Source of the DNA: Anaerolineales bacterium
Lineage (GTDB): Bacteria; Chloroflexota; Anaerolineae; Anaerolineales; UBA4823
Reading direction: 5' to 3'
DNA: 64,000 nt
NCBI GenBank assembly: GCA_016929095.1
Contig: JAFGJM010000033.1
Span: 1 to 64,000, forward strand
The position numbers were made by a program, and so were the translations under genes. The notes under the pieces are model-generated. The model saw only the letters and a list, made by a program, of their open reading frames with translations. It was not told where the DNA came from and searched no databases. This document shows, piece after piece, positions 7,780-16,326 of the stretch; the stretch's first letter is position 1, and each line of letters starts with the position of its first letter.

Positions 7780-8979
7780 ATGGTTCAACCTTTTGTTACT
7801 TCACCTCAAGGACACCCCGAATCAAAATCTGTTGCCTGCCCGCAATGTAACCATAGTGTGTTGCAGAATGCACGCTATTGTAGCAATTGCGGAGTAGACC
7901 TTGCTTTAGCTGCGGTATTTGCAGAACGTGAAGTGAAATTCGCGGAGAGTATACCGCCTGGCATGCCTGTTGCACCGGAAATATTATTGCCTCGCATGGG
8001 TGATTACCTGATCGAGCAAGGCGTATTAACCCCTGAACAATTGGCGCATGCCCTGAATTACCAGGAGGAAAAAGCTCAATCGGGACAACCGGTATTATTA
8101 GGTCAGGCTTTGCGGGATTTGAATTATTTAGATGCTGAAACCTTGGATAAGGTTGTTACTACCCAAATATTAAATTTACAGAATGCGCTCAAAGAAGCCA
8201 ACCGTCAACTTGAAGCTCGTGTTCAGGAGCGTACGCAAGATTTGCAAATTGCATTAAAAAGATTGACCGAATTAAATCAATTGAAAGCGAATTTTATCGC
8301 CAGCATATCTCATGAATTGCGGACACCGCTCACATTGATAAAAGGATATCTGGATATATTCAAGGATGGAGGCTTTGGGCCATTAAATCGTGAACAGGAA
8401 GAAGCACTGAATAACATTCTAAAGGGTGAATCTCGGTTGGAGAAATTGATCGAAGATTTAATAGAATTTTCGTTGGCAGCCCGTGGACAGCTTTCGCTGA
8501 ACATACAAAATTCATACTTAAATGGTATTTTCGATGAGGTCGTTGGAAACGCAAGACATAAAGCTCAGGTTGCCCAGGTTTCGATTGAAACGATTATTCC
8601 ACCTCATCTTCCTCCTGTTTCGTGCGATAAAGAGAAAATTTCATGGGTAATAGCCCAATTATTGGATAATGCCATTAAATTTTCAAAAAAAGGCGGCCAT
8701 ATCCGCTTAGAGACTCGGCTGGAGAATGGCGAAATTAATATTGCCGTTACCGATACAGGGATTGGTATACCCGAATCACGGATGAAAGAGCTATTTGAGC
8801 CATTTCATCAATTGGATAGCTCATCCACCCGCCGGTACGGAGGAACGGGGTTGGGGTTGGCATTGTCAAACCGGATCATTTACGCTCATAATTCTCAAAT
8901 AAAAGTTCGTTCAAAGGAAGGAAAAGGTTCACGGTTTGAATTCTCTCTAACACTCGCTAATCAACAAAAAAGGACTTAA
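7780..8979 (+). CDS. Hybrid zinc-ribbon / MshEN-like / sensor histidine kinase
   Basis: A 399-residue cytosolic kinase with no membrane segment. Residues 20-37 form a zinc ribbon (CPQC...CSNC). Residues 72-129 match the GspE/MshE N-terminal (MshEN) fold: in the first motif R72, G74, L77, G81, L88, L92 and Q95 sit at the exact spacing of the c-di-GMP-binding motif. The second motif starting at 106 is partly degenerate (Leu for Arg, Asn for Gly). A coiled coil at about 135-168 leads to the HisKA domain with phospho-acceptor His178 in SISHELRTP, then HATPase motifs LLDNAIKFS, DTGIGIP and GGTGLGLALS. It is the first gene of an operon with a second kinase and a DNA-binding regulator. Input by c-di-GMP is an inference. 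Confidence 0.88.
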   Translation: MVQPFVTSPQGHPESKSVACPQCNHSVLQNARYCSNCGVDLALAAVFAEREVKFAESIPPGMPVAPEILLPRMGDYLIEQGVLTPEQLAHALNYQEEKAQSGQPVLLGQALRDLNYLDAETLDKVVTTQILNLQNALKEANRQLEARVQERTQDLQIALKRLTELNQLKANFIASISHELRTPLTLIKGYLDIFKDGGFGPLNREQEEALNNILKGESRLEKLIEDLIEFSLAARGQLSLNIQNSYLNGIFDEVVGNARHKAQVAQVSIETIIPPHLPPVSCDKEKISWVIAQLLDNAIKFSKKGGHIRLETRLENGEINIAVTDTGIGIPESRMKELFEPFHQLDSSSTRRYGGTGLGLALSNRIIYAHNSQIKVRSKEGKGSRFEFSLTLANQQKRT

Positions 8980-8988
8980 TCCATTACC

Positions 8989-10242
8989 ATGTTATCAGAA
9001 GTAGCTACCCGTCCAATATTACGACCCGAAGAGTTAGAAGCAGTCTATGCCATCAGCCGGGCTGTCGCCTTGGCTGAAAACATTGATACGGCATTAGATG
9101 AGATTATGCGCCTCACACGACCGGTTTTCATTTTCGATAATATGGTTTTGTATCTCAAACGGGATGAGAATGCTGTGGAAACCGCTTTTGCGCGTGCAAT
9201 TGGCCGGGGAAGATTTCAAGAAGCAGAACTTGCTTGGGGTGAAGCAACTGCTCAGGAAGTATTACGTAAATTACAGGTAGTAAAACGTCTGGAAGAGGGG
9301 GAAGAGAAAAAAGCTGACCGAACACGTTTGCGATACTCATTAGGACTTCCGCTGCGAGTGGAAAATGACATTGCCGGCGCATTGGTTTTTATCCGCTTTG
9401 GGGGACCTCCTTTCGAGCCTGATCAAATTCGTCTGGCAGAATTTATCACCAGTCATGTAGCTACCCTCTATTGGCACGACCGATTGGTGGCTAAGATTGC
9501 TAACCTGGAAGCGGAACGCAGGTTAGACCGCCTTCAGGAGGATTTCATTGCCACGATTTCGCATGAGTTATTAACCCCCCTCGGATTTATCAAAGGTTAT
9601 GCCACGACCTTGCTTCGCGAAGACACCAGTTGGGATGATGAGACCCGTAAAGAATTTTTGTTGATCATTGATGAGGAAGCTGATCGTCTGCATGAACTCA
9701 TTGAAAATTTAATGGATTCATCACGTTTGCAGGCAGGGACTTTAAAGATGTCTTTTCAGCCTATCCGGCTGGATGCATTTCTAAAAGACATCACCATGCG
9801 AGCAACTTCGCGTTTAGAAAAAATGGAAATCAAGCTGGATCTAAAGGAAGCTGCTTATCAAATCGTGGCTGATCCAATCCGTCTGGCACAGGTTTTCGAT
9901 AATCTTTTGACCAATGCGAATAAATATGCCCCCAATGCGCCTATCAATATTTGTATGCAAAAAGTCGATGATAACGCCTTGATTTCAGTTCAAGATCATG
10001 GCGAAGGTATAGCCCCCGAACATCTGGAGAATATATTTAAACGGTTTTATCGTGTACCGATCCCTAATACCAATGTGCGAGGCACCGGTTTGGGTTTATT
10101 TATTTGCCGGCAAATTATCCGGGCGCATGGAGGAGAAATTTGGGTCGAATCGACTCTGGGAGAGGGCACCACATTTTTTATCCGCTTGCCTGCAACGCAA
10201 TCCGCTGCAGAAAATACTATATCTTTAAGGGAGAGTGCCTGA
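8989..10242 (+). CDS. GAF-domain sensor histidine kinase
   Basis: A 417-residue soluble kinase. Residues about 15-165 look like a GAF sensor (conserved LGLPLRVEND.AGALVF near 118-135, and a closing helix EFITSHVATLYW). The HisKA box SHELLTPLGFIKGY holds His192. The HATPase domain follows with NLLTNANKYA, DHGEGIAPE and GTGLGLFICRQI. The usual Arg of HELRTP is Leu here. It begins 10 bp after the previous kinase, and its stop overlaps the ATG of the OmpR-type regulator by one base (TGATG), so translation is probably coupled and the two form a cognate pair. Confidence 0.92.
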   Translation: MLSEVATRPILRPEELEAVYAISRAVALAENIDTALDEIMRLTRPVFIFDNMVLYLKRDENAVETAFARAIGRGRFQEAELAWGEATAQEVLRKLQVVKRLEEGEEKKADRTRLRYSLGLPLRVENDIAGALVFIRFGGPPFEPDQIRLAEFITSHVATLYWHDRLVAKIANLEAERRLDRLQEDFIATISHELLTPLGFIKGYATTLLREDTSWDDETRKEFLLIIDEEADRLHELIENLMDSSRLQAGTLKMSFQPIRLDAFLKDITMRATSRLEKMEIKLDLKEAAYQIVADPIRLAQVFDNLLTNANKYAPNAPINICMQKVDDNALISVQDHGEGIAPEHLENIFKRFYRVPIPNTNVRGTGLGLFICRQIIRAHGGEIWVESTLGEGTTFFIRLPATQSAAENTISLRESA

Positions 10243-10934
10243 TGACCACGCGTATATTAGTTGTCGATGATGAACCGCGCTACTTACGCCTAATGGAAGC
10301 TAATCTCATTACAGAAGGATACCAGGTAATCAAGGCGACCAATGGGCAAGAAGCTGTTGATAAAGTGGCTACACAGCATCCTGAACTGGTTTTGTTGGAT
10401 ATCATGATGCCGGTATTGGATGGTTTTTCTGCCTGTGAACGGATAAGGGAGTTTTCGAGTGTACCGATTATCATCGTTACCGCACGCGGCGAAGAGGGCG
10501 CCAGGGTTCGTGGTCTCGATTTAGGCGCCGATGATTATATTGTAAAACCATTCTCTGCTACAGAACTTCTGGCCAGGGTACGCGCTGTTCTTCGAAGAGT
10601 TAAAACCTCCGGCAGCACGCAACAATCGGTTTTCAATCATGGAAATTTACGGATTGACTTTGCACGAGCGGAAGTATTTCGTAATGAACGGGTCGTTTTT
10701 CTTTCCGCTACTGAGTACCGCCTGTTACTGCAATTTGCTCACAACCTGGGGCAGGTGCTCACTTCGGAAGACTTATTAAGTAATGTATGGGGTCCTGAAT
10801 ATGCGGAAGATAAAGAAATATTATGGGTGAGCATTTCACGTTTGCGCCAAAAATTAGAAGATGACCCTAAGAATCCTATTCATATCGTCACGCGTTCTGG
10901 TCTGGGTTATACGATGCCCCCGATTCAGGAGTAG
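10242..10934 (+). CDS. OmpR/PhoB-family response regulator
   Basis: A 230-residue transcription factor. The receiver domain has DDE at 9-11, Asp53 as phospho-acceptor in LLDIMMP, Thr80 and Lys102. The C-terminal winged helix shows the family pattern FLSATEYRLLLQF, LLSNVWGPEYAED, and the recognition-helix region WVSISRLRQKLEDDP, ending GLGYTM. The ATG at 10242, with GGGAG upstream and overlapping the kinase stop, is preferred over an in-frame upstream start at 10104 that would lie entirely inside the kinase. Confidence 0.95.
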   Translation: MTTRILVVDDEPRYLRLMEANLITEGYQVIKATNGQEAVDKVATQHPELVLLDIMMPVLDGFSACERIREFSSVPIIIVTARGEEGARVRGLDLGADDYIVKPFSATELLARVRAVLRRVKTSGSTQQSVFNHGNLRIDFARAEVFRNERVVFLSATEYRLLLQFAHNLGQVLTSEDLLSNVWGPEYAEDKEILWVSISRLRQKLEDDPKNPIHIVTRSGLGYTMPPIQE

Positions 10935-10940
10935 GCTCAC

Positions 10941-11222
10941 ATGGTAACTCGTTACGATGATAAAGGAAAATACTTCACAAATATCGTCACCAAAGAAACC
11001 CTTTATGCTTTTATCCAAACCTCGGATTGTCAAATTCAGGGATGGGTATATATCCGGCCAGACCAAAGACTCAAAGATGAGATGAATGAGCAAGAGCAGT
11101 TTTTTGCCGTTACCGATGCCCAGGTGTTTGATCATGCCGGGAATATGAAATATAAAACAAAATTTATCTTAGTGAATAGAGATCAAGTGATATGGATCAT
11201 TCCCAAGGATGAATTAACATAA
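10941..11222 (+). CDS. Small conserved-looking protein of unknown function
   Basis: A 93-residue protein with no signal, membrane or cysteine motif (one Cys). Predicted mostly beta: TLYAFIQTSDCQIQGWVYI, then RLKDEMNEQEQFFAVTDAQVFD and a closing strand TKFILVNRDQVIWIIP. The pattern resembles small PilZ-like or DUF6812-type beta-barrel proteins I associate with Chloroflexota, but I cannot prove this. It lies 6 bp after the response regulator and 25 bp before the CpaF ATPase, so it is likely part of the same operon and may be an accessory to either. Confidence 0.65.
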   Translation: MVTRYDDKGKYFTNIVTKETLYAFIQTSDCQIQGWVYIRPDQRLKDEMNEQEQFFAVTDAQVFDHAGNMKYKTKFILVNRDQVIWIIPKDELT

Positions 11223-11247
11223 TATTGTATAAACATGAGGCAGTATT

Positions 11248-12582
11248 TTGACCACGACTCCGAATAATGATAACATCGCAGTAAAATCCAGCAATTTGCT
11301 AAAGCTGAAAGCATACCTTTCAAATACATTATCCAGGGATTTGGAAACAAACCCAACGGAGCCGAATCGCGCGCTGGAAGATACCAAGCAACGTTTACAA
11401 TTGTTATATTCCAAAACCGGGTTGAATCTACCGGAGTCTTTAAAAACCCAAATTTTTCAGGGGGTTTTGGACGATTTGTTTGGATATGGTCCAATTCAAA
11501 ACTTGCTCAACGAGCCTGAGATTACCGAAGTGATGGTAAACGGGGCAGCCAATGTATATGTTGAGCAAGAAGGTAAAATTGTAAAAACATCCGTAAAATT
11601 TGACAGCGATGATCATGTTTTACGTGTCATCGAGCGGATCGTATTGCCTTTAGGATTGCGTATTGATCGTGATCACCCCACGGTGGATGCACGTTTGCCG
11701 GATGGCTCTCGCGTGAATGCGGTAATCCCACCCGTTGCCATAGATGGCCCATCAATTACCATACGAAAATTTAGCCATGAAAAATTAACAGTGGAACAAT
11801 TGCTGGCGTTTAATTCGCTTACCCCACAAATGGCAGACTTCCTGAAAGCCTGTGTTGTATCCCGGTTGAATATATTAATTTCCGGGGGGACTGGTTCCGG
11901 GAAAACCACATTGTTGAATGTACTTTCGGGGTTTATCCCGGGGAGCGAGCGCATTGTCACTATAGAAGATGCTGCAGAACTTCGGTTGCACCAGGACCAT
12001 GTGGTGCGAATGGAATCACGTCCGCCTAATGTGGAAGGGTTAGGCAATGTATCCATCCGAGATCTGGTTAGGAATGCGCTCAGGATGAGACCGGATCGTA
12101 TCGTGGTGGGGGAATGCCGCGGAGGAGAGGCGTTAGATATGCTGCAGGCGATGAATACCGGGCACGACGGTTCATTGACTACCCTGCATGCCAATACGCC
12201 CCGCGATGCTCTCTCGCGCTTAGAAACAATGACATTGATGTCGGGGATCGAGTTACCAGTAAAGGTAATCCGGGAACAAATCGCTTCAGCGGTTGATTTA
12301 ATCGTTCAACAATCTCGAGTCCGTGACGGCTCACGTAAGGTTACCCAAGTCTCAGAAGTAGTGGGTATGGAAGGTGATACCGTTGTGATGACAGATCTCT
12401 TTAAATATGAGCAAACCGTAGACGATCAAGGGAAATTACATGGCGAGTTTAAACCCACAGGGATGAGGCCTTTATTTATGCCTCGCCTGGAAGTGGCGGG
12501 ATTTAAACTAAAAGCGGAAATATTTGGCGCGGGATCAACCGATCTATTAAAAACACCCCGCCGGCCGAGTAGAACCAGATAA
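11248..12582 (+). CDS. CpaF/TadA-type secretion ATPase
   Basis: A 444-residue hexameric ATPase of the GspE/CpaF family that powers Tad pili or related secretion. The N-terminal domain has the family segment GPIQNLLNEPEITEVMVNG (81-99). Walker A GGTGSGKT is at 213-220, the Asp box TIEDAAELRL at 238-247, Walker B-like RIVVGECRG at 284-292, and the His box HDGSLTTLHAN at 306-316. A TTG start with GAGG upstream is chosen, since no ATG precedes the conserved region. No pilin, TadB, TadC, CpaB or prepilin peptidase gene is near, so the ATPase is an orphan within a signalling operon. Confidence 0.92.
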   Translation: MTTTPNNDNIAVKSSNLLKLKAYLSNTLSRDLETNPTEPNRALEDTKQRLQLLYSKTGLNLPESLKTQIFQGVLDDLFGYGPIQNLLNEPEITEVMVNGAANVYVEQEGKIVKTSVKFDSDDHVLRVIERIVLPLGLRIDRDHPTVDARLPDGSRVNAVIPPVAIDGPSITIRKFSHEKLTVEQLLAFNSLTPQMADFLKACVVSRLNILISGGTGSGKTTLLNVLSGFIPGSERIVTIEDAAELRLHQDHVVRMESRPPNVEGLGNVSIRDLVRNALRMRPDRIVVGECRGGEALDMLQAMNTGHDGSLTTLHANTPRDALSRLETMTLMSGIELPVKVIREQIASAVDLIVQQSRVRDGSRKVTQVSEVVGMEGDTVVMTDLFKYEQTVDDQGKLHGEFKPTGMRPLFMPRLEVAGFKLKAEIFGAGSTDLLKTPRRPSRTR

Positions 12583-12614
12583 TAATTAAAGAACATCATA
12601 CGAGGTGGTGATTA

Positions 12615-13292
12615 ATGGTCAATCCAAATATTACAAAACTTCGGTCTAAAAAGATAGGTGTGCTTTTAATGGACGCCCGGCTTTATCGAGCAAAAAGCGT
12701 CCAAGAGTGCGCAAGGGTTATTGGTGTTACGGATGAATTGTATGAATCCTATGAGTTTGGTGTGGCTTCTCCGTCTTTACCGGAATTGGAATCTTTGGCT
12801 TATTACTTAAAAATCCCTTTAGATCATTTTTGGAAGAGTGAAATTGTTTCTGCGCGAAGTTCATTTAACCTACGTGTCGATTTCGAGAAGTTGATAAATA
12901 TGCGCCATAAAGTTATCGGGAATATGATTCAACAATGGCGCACCAATAATAATATTACTTTGGAGAGCATGGCGGAATTAACTGGAATATCCACTCAGGA
13001 TATGGAAAATTACGAATCGGGAGATGAGCCATTACCTTTACCTCAACTGGAGTTGATCAGCCAGGTTCTTAACCGCCCTGTTAGCGATTTTCAAGATCAA
13101 GAAACCGAGTTGAGTAAGGCGCCCGATGTGATTTCTTTGACCCAGCAGTTACAAGAAATGCCCTCTGATTTAAGGAATTTTGTCATGAAACCTATCAATC
13201 GACCTTACCTGGAATTGGCACAACGGTTAAGTGAGATGTCGGTGGATAAATTACGGGCTGTGGCAGAAGGATTACTGGAAATTACACTATGA
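12615..13292 (+). CDS. Protein with two helix-turn-helix (XRE-type) domains
   Basis: A 225-residue protein containing two XRE/Cro-like HTH domains: residues about 15-75 (ARLYRAKSVQECARVIGV, then YESYEFGVASPSLPELESL) and about 98-158 (NNITLESMAELTGISTQDM, then YESGDEPLPLPQLELIS). The N-terminal copy is degenerate in the turn. The C-terminal 60 residues are helical without an obvious effector fold. This looks like an internal duplication. A good GAGGTGGTG ribosome-binding site precedes it, and its stop overlaps the ATG of the TPR gene. It is probably a regulator or an adaptor; targets are unknown. Confidence 0.82.
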   Translation: MVNPNITKLRSKKIGVLLMDARLYRAKSVQECARVIGVTDELYESYEFGVASPSLPELESLAYYLKIPLDHFWKSEIVSARSSFNLRVDFEKLINMRHKVIGNMIQQWRTNNNITLESMAELTGISTQDMENYESGDEPLPLPQLELISQVLNRPVSDFQDQETELSKAPDVISLTQQLQEMPSDLRNFVMKPINRPYLELAQRLSEMSVDKLRAVAEGLLEITL

Positions 13293-13837
13293 ACGAACCT
13301 ACTCACACATCTTCTCCTGACCAATTGAATCAAGATGGGAAAGATTTGTATCAAAAAGGAGAATACTTAGAAGCTGCTTTAACCTTTACCGCAGCCGGCA
13401 AAGCTTATGAGGCAAAGGGTGATTTCGTGATGGCAGCCGAAATGGCGAACAATTGCAGTGTGGCATATTTGCAGGCAGGGGATGCACAGGCTGCTTTCGA
13501 TGCGGTTGCGGATACTGAGCAAATATTTGCCGAAAAGGGGGATTTGCGCCGACAGGGGATGGCATTGGGTAATCGCGCCTCAGCGTTGGAAGCTTTAGAA
13601 GATATTGATGGCGCGGCAGAATATTATCAGAAATCAGCTGAAATTCTGCAGCAATGCGGCGAGCAAGAGATGCGCTCCCAGGTATTGCAATCGCTTTCTG
13701 CTTTGCAGTTAAAACGCGGAAAGCAAATTGATGCTCTTTTTACCATGCAATCTGGTTTAGAGGGGATTGAAAAACCAAGCATAAAACAGCGAATCCTTAA
13801 AAAACTACTCAAGTTGCCGATGAAATTCCTGGGATGA
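13289..13837 (+). CDS. TPR-repeat protein
   Basis: A 182-residue, highly helical, Ala-rich protein with about four tetratricopeptide repeats (for example GKDLYQKGEYLEAALTF, MANNCSVAYLQAGDAQAAF, LGNRASALEALEDIDGAAEY). No signal peptide or membrane segment, so a cytosolic scaffold is likely. It overlaps the double-HTH gene and the next acetyltransferase gene by 4 bp each (ATGA), which suggests coupled translation and a shared role. Confidence 0.82.
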   Translation: MNEPTHTSSPDQLNQDGKDLYQKGEYLEAALTFTAAGKAYEAKGDFVMAAEMANNCSVAYLQAGDAQAAFDAVADTEQIFAEKGDLRRQGMALGNRASALEALEDIDGAAEYYQKSAEILQQCGEQEMRSQVLQSLSALQLKRGKQIDALFTMQSGLEGIEKPSIKQRILKKLLKLPMKFLG

Positions 13838-14694
13838 AGTTTGAAAATTCCTACCATGTCAGGGCTGCAACCGTTGAAGACCGGCAAGACCTGGCAAATC
13901 TTATTCATTTTGAAACCCATGTTCAGAGGCATCTTGAATGGCGATCGGCATTGGATTGGTTGGGTGCCTCCCCTTATAATGTATTAGAGAAAAACGGAAA
14001 ACTGGTGGCAGCTTTAGCCTGCCCACCCGAACCTCCACAGGTCAGTTGGATTCGCTTATTTGCCGTCTCTTCCAATGTATCTCCAGAAAATGCCTGGAAA
14101 GCGTTGTGGTCGACAATAGAAGATGAGATGAAACACAGCGGAGTACAAAGAATTGTATCCATCCCATTATATAATTGGTTTCGCAATTTGTTGGAAAATG
14201 GCGATTTTACTCTAATCGAGAAGGTTCTGGTTTTAGCCTGGTCTAGCGGTACAGTCCTTCCACCTGAGCAGTTGTCCACATCAATTAACATTCGTTTTAT
14301 GAATAAGGAGGATTTAGATTCGATAGAAGCGGTCGATCAGGCTGCCTTTACACCCATCTGGCAAACCCCGCGTTTTACTCTGGAAGGCGCTTTCACTCAG
14401 GCTGCCATCGCGACAGTGGTAGAAATAGCGGATGAGATTGTGGGATATCAAATCAGCACCACAACATCCCGAGGAGGCCATCTGGCGCGCCTGGCGGTTC
14501 ACCCAGAATTCCAGGGACAGGGTATTGGATATGCCCTGGTGAGGGATGTTTTACTTCGGTTTATCGAGAGAGGCGCACAATCAGTCACAGTAAACACTCA
14601 AAAAAATAATCTGTCATCCCTGGCTATCTATAAAAAAGCCGGTTTTCTTATGACAGGAGAAGATTATCCGGTTTATGAATTCATGATCAAGTGA
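13834..14694 (+). CDS. Tandem GNAT-family N-acetyltransferase
   Basis: At 286 residues it is about twice the size of one GNAT domain. The N-terminal half (5-145) has a divergent GNAT-like fold without a clear acetyl-CoA loop. The C-terminal half (about 150-286) shows the acetyl-CoA motif LAVHPEFQGQGIGYALV and the closing NTQKNNLSSLAIYKKAGF, resembling RimI-type N-acetyltransferases. Substrate is unknown. It is translationally coupled to the TPR gene upstream and 6 bp from the lipase gene downstream. Confidence 0.87.
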   Translation: MKFENSYHVRAATVEDRQDLANLIHFETHVQRHLEWRSALDWLGASPYNVLEKNGKLVAALACPPEPPQVSWIRLFAVSSNVSPENAWKALWSTIEDEMKHSGVQRIVSIPLYNWFRNLLENGDFTLIEKVLVLAWSSGTVLPPEQLSTSINIRFMNKEDLDSIEAVDQAAFTPIWQTPRFTLEGAFTQAAIATVVEIADEIVGYQISTTTSRGGHLARLAVHPEFQGQGIGYALVRDVLLRFIERGAQSVTVNTQKNNLSSLAIYKKAGFLMTGEDYPVYEFMIK

Positions 14695-14700
14695 GGAAAT

Positions 14701-15531
14701 ATGGAACACTTTGAAAAATCTTTTTCATCAAGGGACAACTTACAGCTTTTTGTTCAAGGGTGGGAAATTACCAATCAAAAAGCGGTCGTTTATATGGTTC
14801 ATGGGCTTGGTGAACACAGCGGCAGGTATAATCATCTGGCTTCGGCATTAAATAATGCCGGATATTCATTAATCGCCTTTGATTTACGCGGTCATGGCCA
14901 TTCTCAAGGGCAGAGAGGGCATTCGCCGTCTATCGATCACATCTTGGATGATATCGATCTGTTTGCCGGTCTGGTTTCAGAGCGATACCCCGATACACCT
15001 CGATTTTTGTATGGACACAGTCTGGGGGGGATGTTGGCGATCAACCATTGCATTCGCAGTAATCCACCTCTCCTGGGTGCGGTGTTTAGCGCCCCGGGGT
15101 TACGGTCATCCTTGCAAGATCAAAAAATGAAGGTGTTCTTATCAAAAATGGGTGGCATGCTTTTTCCCAATGTAAAATTAAAAAGCGGACTGGATCCCAA
15201 AGCCCTGTCTCATGATGCAGGTGTGGTAAAAGCCTACATTGACGATCCATTGGTGCATGATGATATTTCGTTTGGTCTGGCTCGTTCCATGCTGGAGGGT
15301 ATTTCACGGGTTTTCGACCAGGCTTCAAATATTACTATGCCTATTCTGGTGATGCATGGTAGTGATGACAGTTTAGTTTTTCCTTCTGGCAGCCAGGATT
15401 TTTGCCGATTAGTTAAAGCAAACTGTACCCTAAAGATTTGGGACGGTTTGTACCATGAAATCCATAATGAGTTCGAGAAAGATATGATTTTTGAGTATAT
15501 GATTGATTGGATCGATGAACGAAGTGGATAA
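14701..15531 (+). CDS. Alpha/beta hydrolase, monoacylglycerol lipase-like
   Basis: A 276-residue serine hydrolase of the monoacylglycerol lipase/lysophospholipase type. The oxyanion segment VHGLGEHSGRY is at 33-43, AFDLRGHGHSQG at 59-70, nucleophile Ser107 in GHSLGG, catalytic Asp in MHGSDDSLVFPSG, and catalytic His in GLYHEIHNE near the C-terminus. The GEHS.RY...A..L.. signature is typical of this subfamily. No signal peptide, so it is probably cytosolic. It starts 6 bp after the acetyltransferase stop and probably ends this operon. Confidence 0.92.
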   Translation: MEHFEKSFSSRDNLQLFVQGWEITNQKAVVYMVHGLGEHSGRYNHLASALNNAGYSLIAFDLRGHGHSQGQRGHSPSIDHILDDIDLFAGLVSERYPDTPRFLYGHSLGGMLAINHCIRSNPPLLGAVFSAPGLRSSLQDQKMKVFLSKMGGMLFPNVKLKSGLDPKALSHDAGVVKAYIDDPLVHDDISFGLARSMLEGISRVFDQASNITMPILVMHGSDDSLVFPSGSQDFCRLVKANCTLKIWDGLYHEIHNEFEKDMIFEYMIDWIDERSG

Positions 15532-15602
15532 AAAAACACCTCTGGACAAAACTCCTTGCTCATGGCAAAATTTCCGGATTATGGTTAATAAAAGGAGTCT
15601 CT

Positions 15603-16322
15603 ATGCCTAAGCACCAAGAAACCCTGAGTAAACGGCAGGTAATCAAACAAGAACGCGCAAAAAGGCAGAAAAGGCAGCGCATTACTACGATGTTAATCGT
15701 TTGTGGGGTGGCCATAGTAGTTATTGCATTAATGATCTTTCCGTCTATGACTACCGGAAATAAGGGACCTTCATCTCGCCCGAATGCTGATTGGAATGCA
15801 ATGGGCGATCCCAATGCACCGGTGATAATTGAAGAATATTCGGATTTTCAATGCCCGTACTGTCAGATGTTTTCTCTAAGAACTGAACCCTCGGTCGTAG
15901 AGGATTATGTAAAAACGGGTAAAGTTTATTTCGTATTTTACCCCTATGGACCTGGCGGATATTATATTGGTCCGGAATCGTACGATGCTACAAAATCCGC
16001 TTTTTGCGCAGGAGAGCAGGGAAAGTTTTGGGAATATAAGGATATGCTGTACTCACATCTTACCGGTGAAAATGTGGGTGATTTTGTTGAAAGCAACTTG
16101 ATGGCATTCGCAGAAGAAATCGAGTTGGATATGACCCGGTTTAAAACTTGTTACAACGAGAACACATATGAGGATAAGATGCTGGAAGGGATAAATAAAG
16201 GAATCGAAGCAGAAATTAACGGGACACCCGCATTCCTGATCAACGGAAAATTGATTATGGGCTATTTGCCCTATGAAAATTTTAAAAAGGAGATCGAGGC
16301 AGCTTTAGCCGCGGTTGAATAG
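15603..16322 (+). CDS. Membrane-anchored DsbA/BdbD-like thiol oxidoreductase
   Basis: A 239-residue protein with a very basic N-terminus (1-27), one membrane anchor (28-47) and an extracytoplasmic thioredoxin-like domain. The active site CPYC is at 84-87 (EYSDFQCPYCQMF), the helical insertion contains two further Cys, and the cis-Pro loop is GTPAFLING near residue 207. This matches DsbA-family proteins that oxidise or isomerise disulfides in exported proteins, fitting an organism rich in secreted proteins. AAAGGAG precedes the ATG. Confidence 0.9.
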   Translation: MPKHQETLSKRQVIKQERAKRQKRQRITTMLIVCGVAIVVIALMIFPSMTTGNKGPSSRPNADWNAMGDPNAPVIIEEYSDFQCPYCQMFSLRTEPSVVEDYVKTGKVYFVFYPYGPGGYYIGPESYDATKSAFCAGEQGKFWEYKDMLYSHLTGENVGDFVESNLMAFAEEIELDMTRFKTCYNENTYEDKMLEGINKGIEAEINGTPAFLINGKLIMGYLPYENFKKEIEAALAAVE

Positions 16323-16326
16323 TTAA

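Noticed and set aside
10104..10241. Upstream extension of the OmpR-type regulator (46 extra residues)
   Set aside because: It lies entirely within the kinase coding sequence and is not family-like. The ATG at 10242 has a ribosome-binding site and the normal family start.
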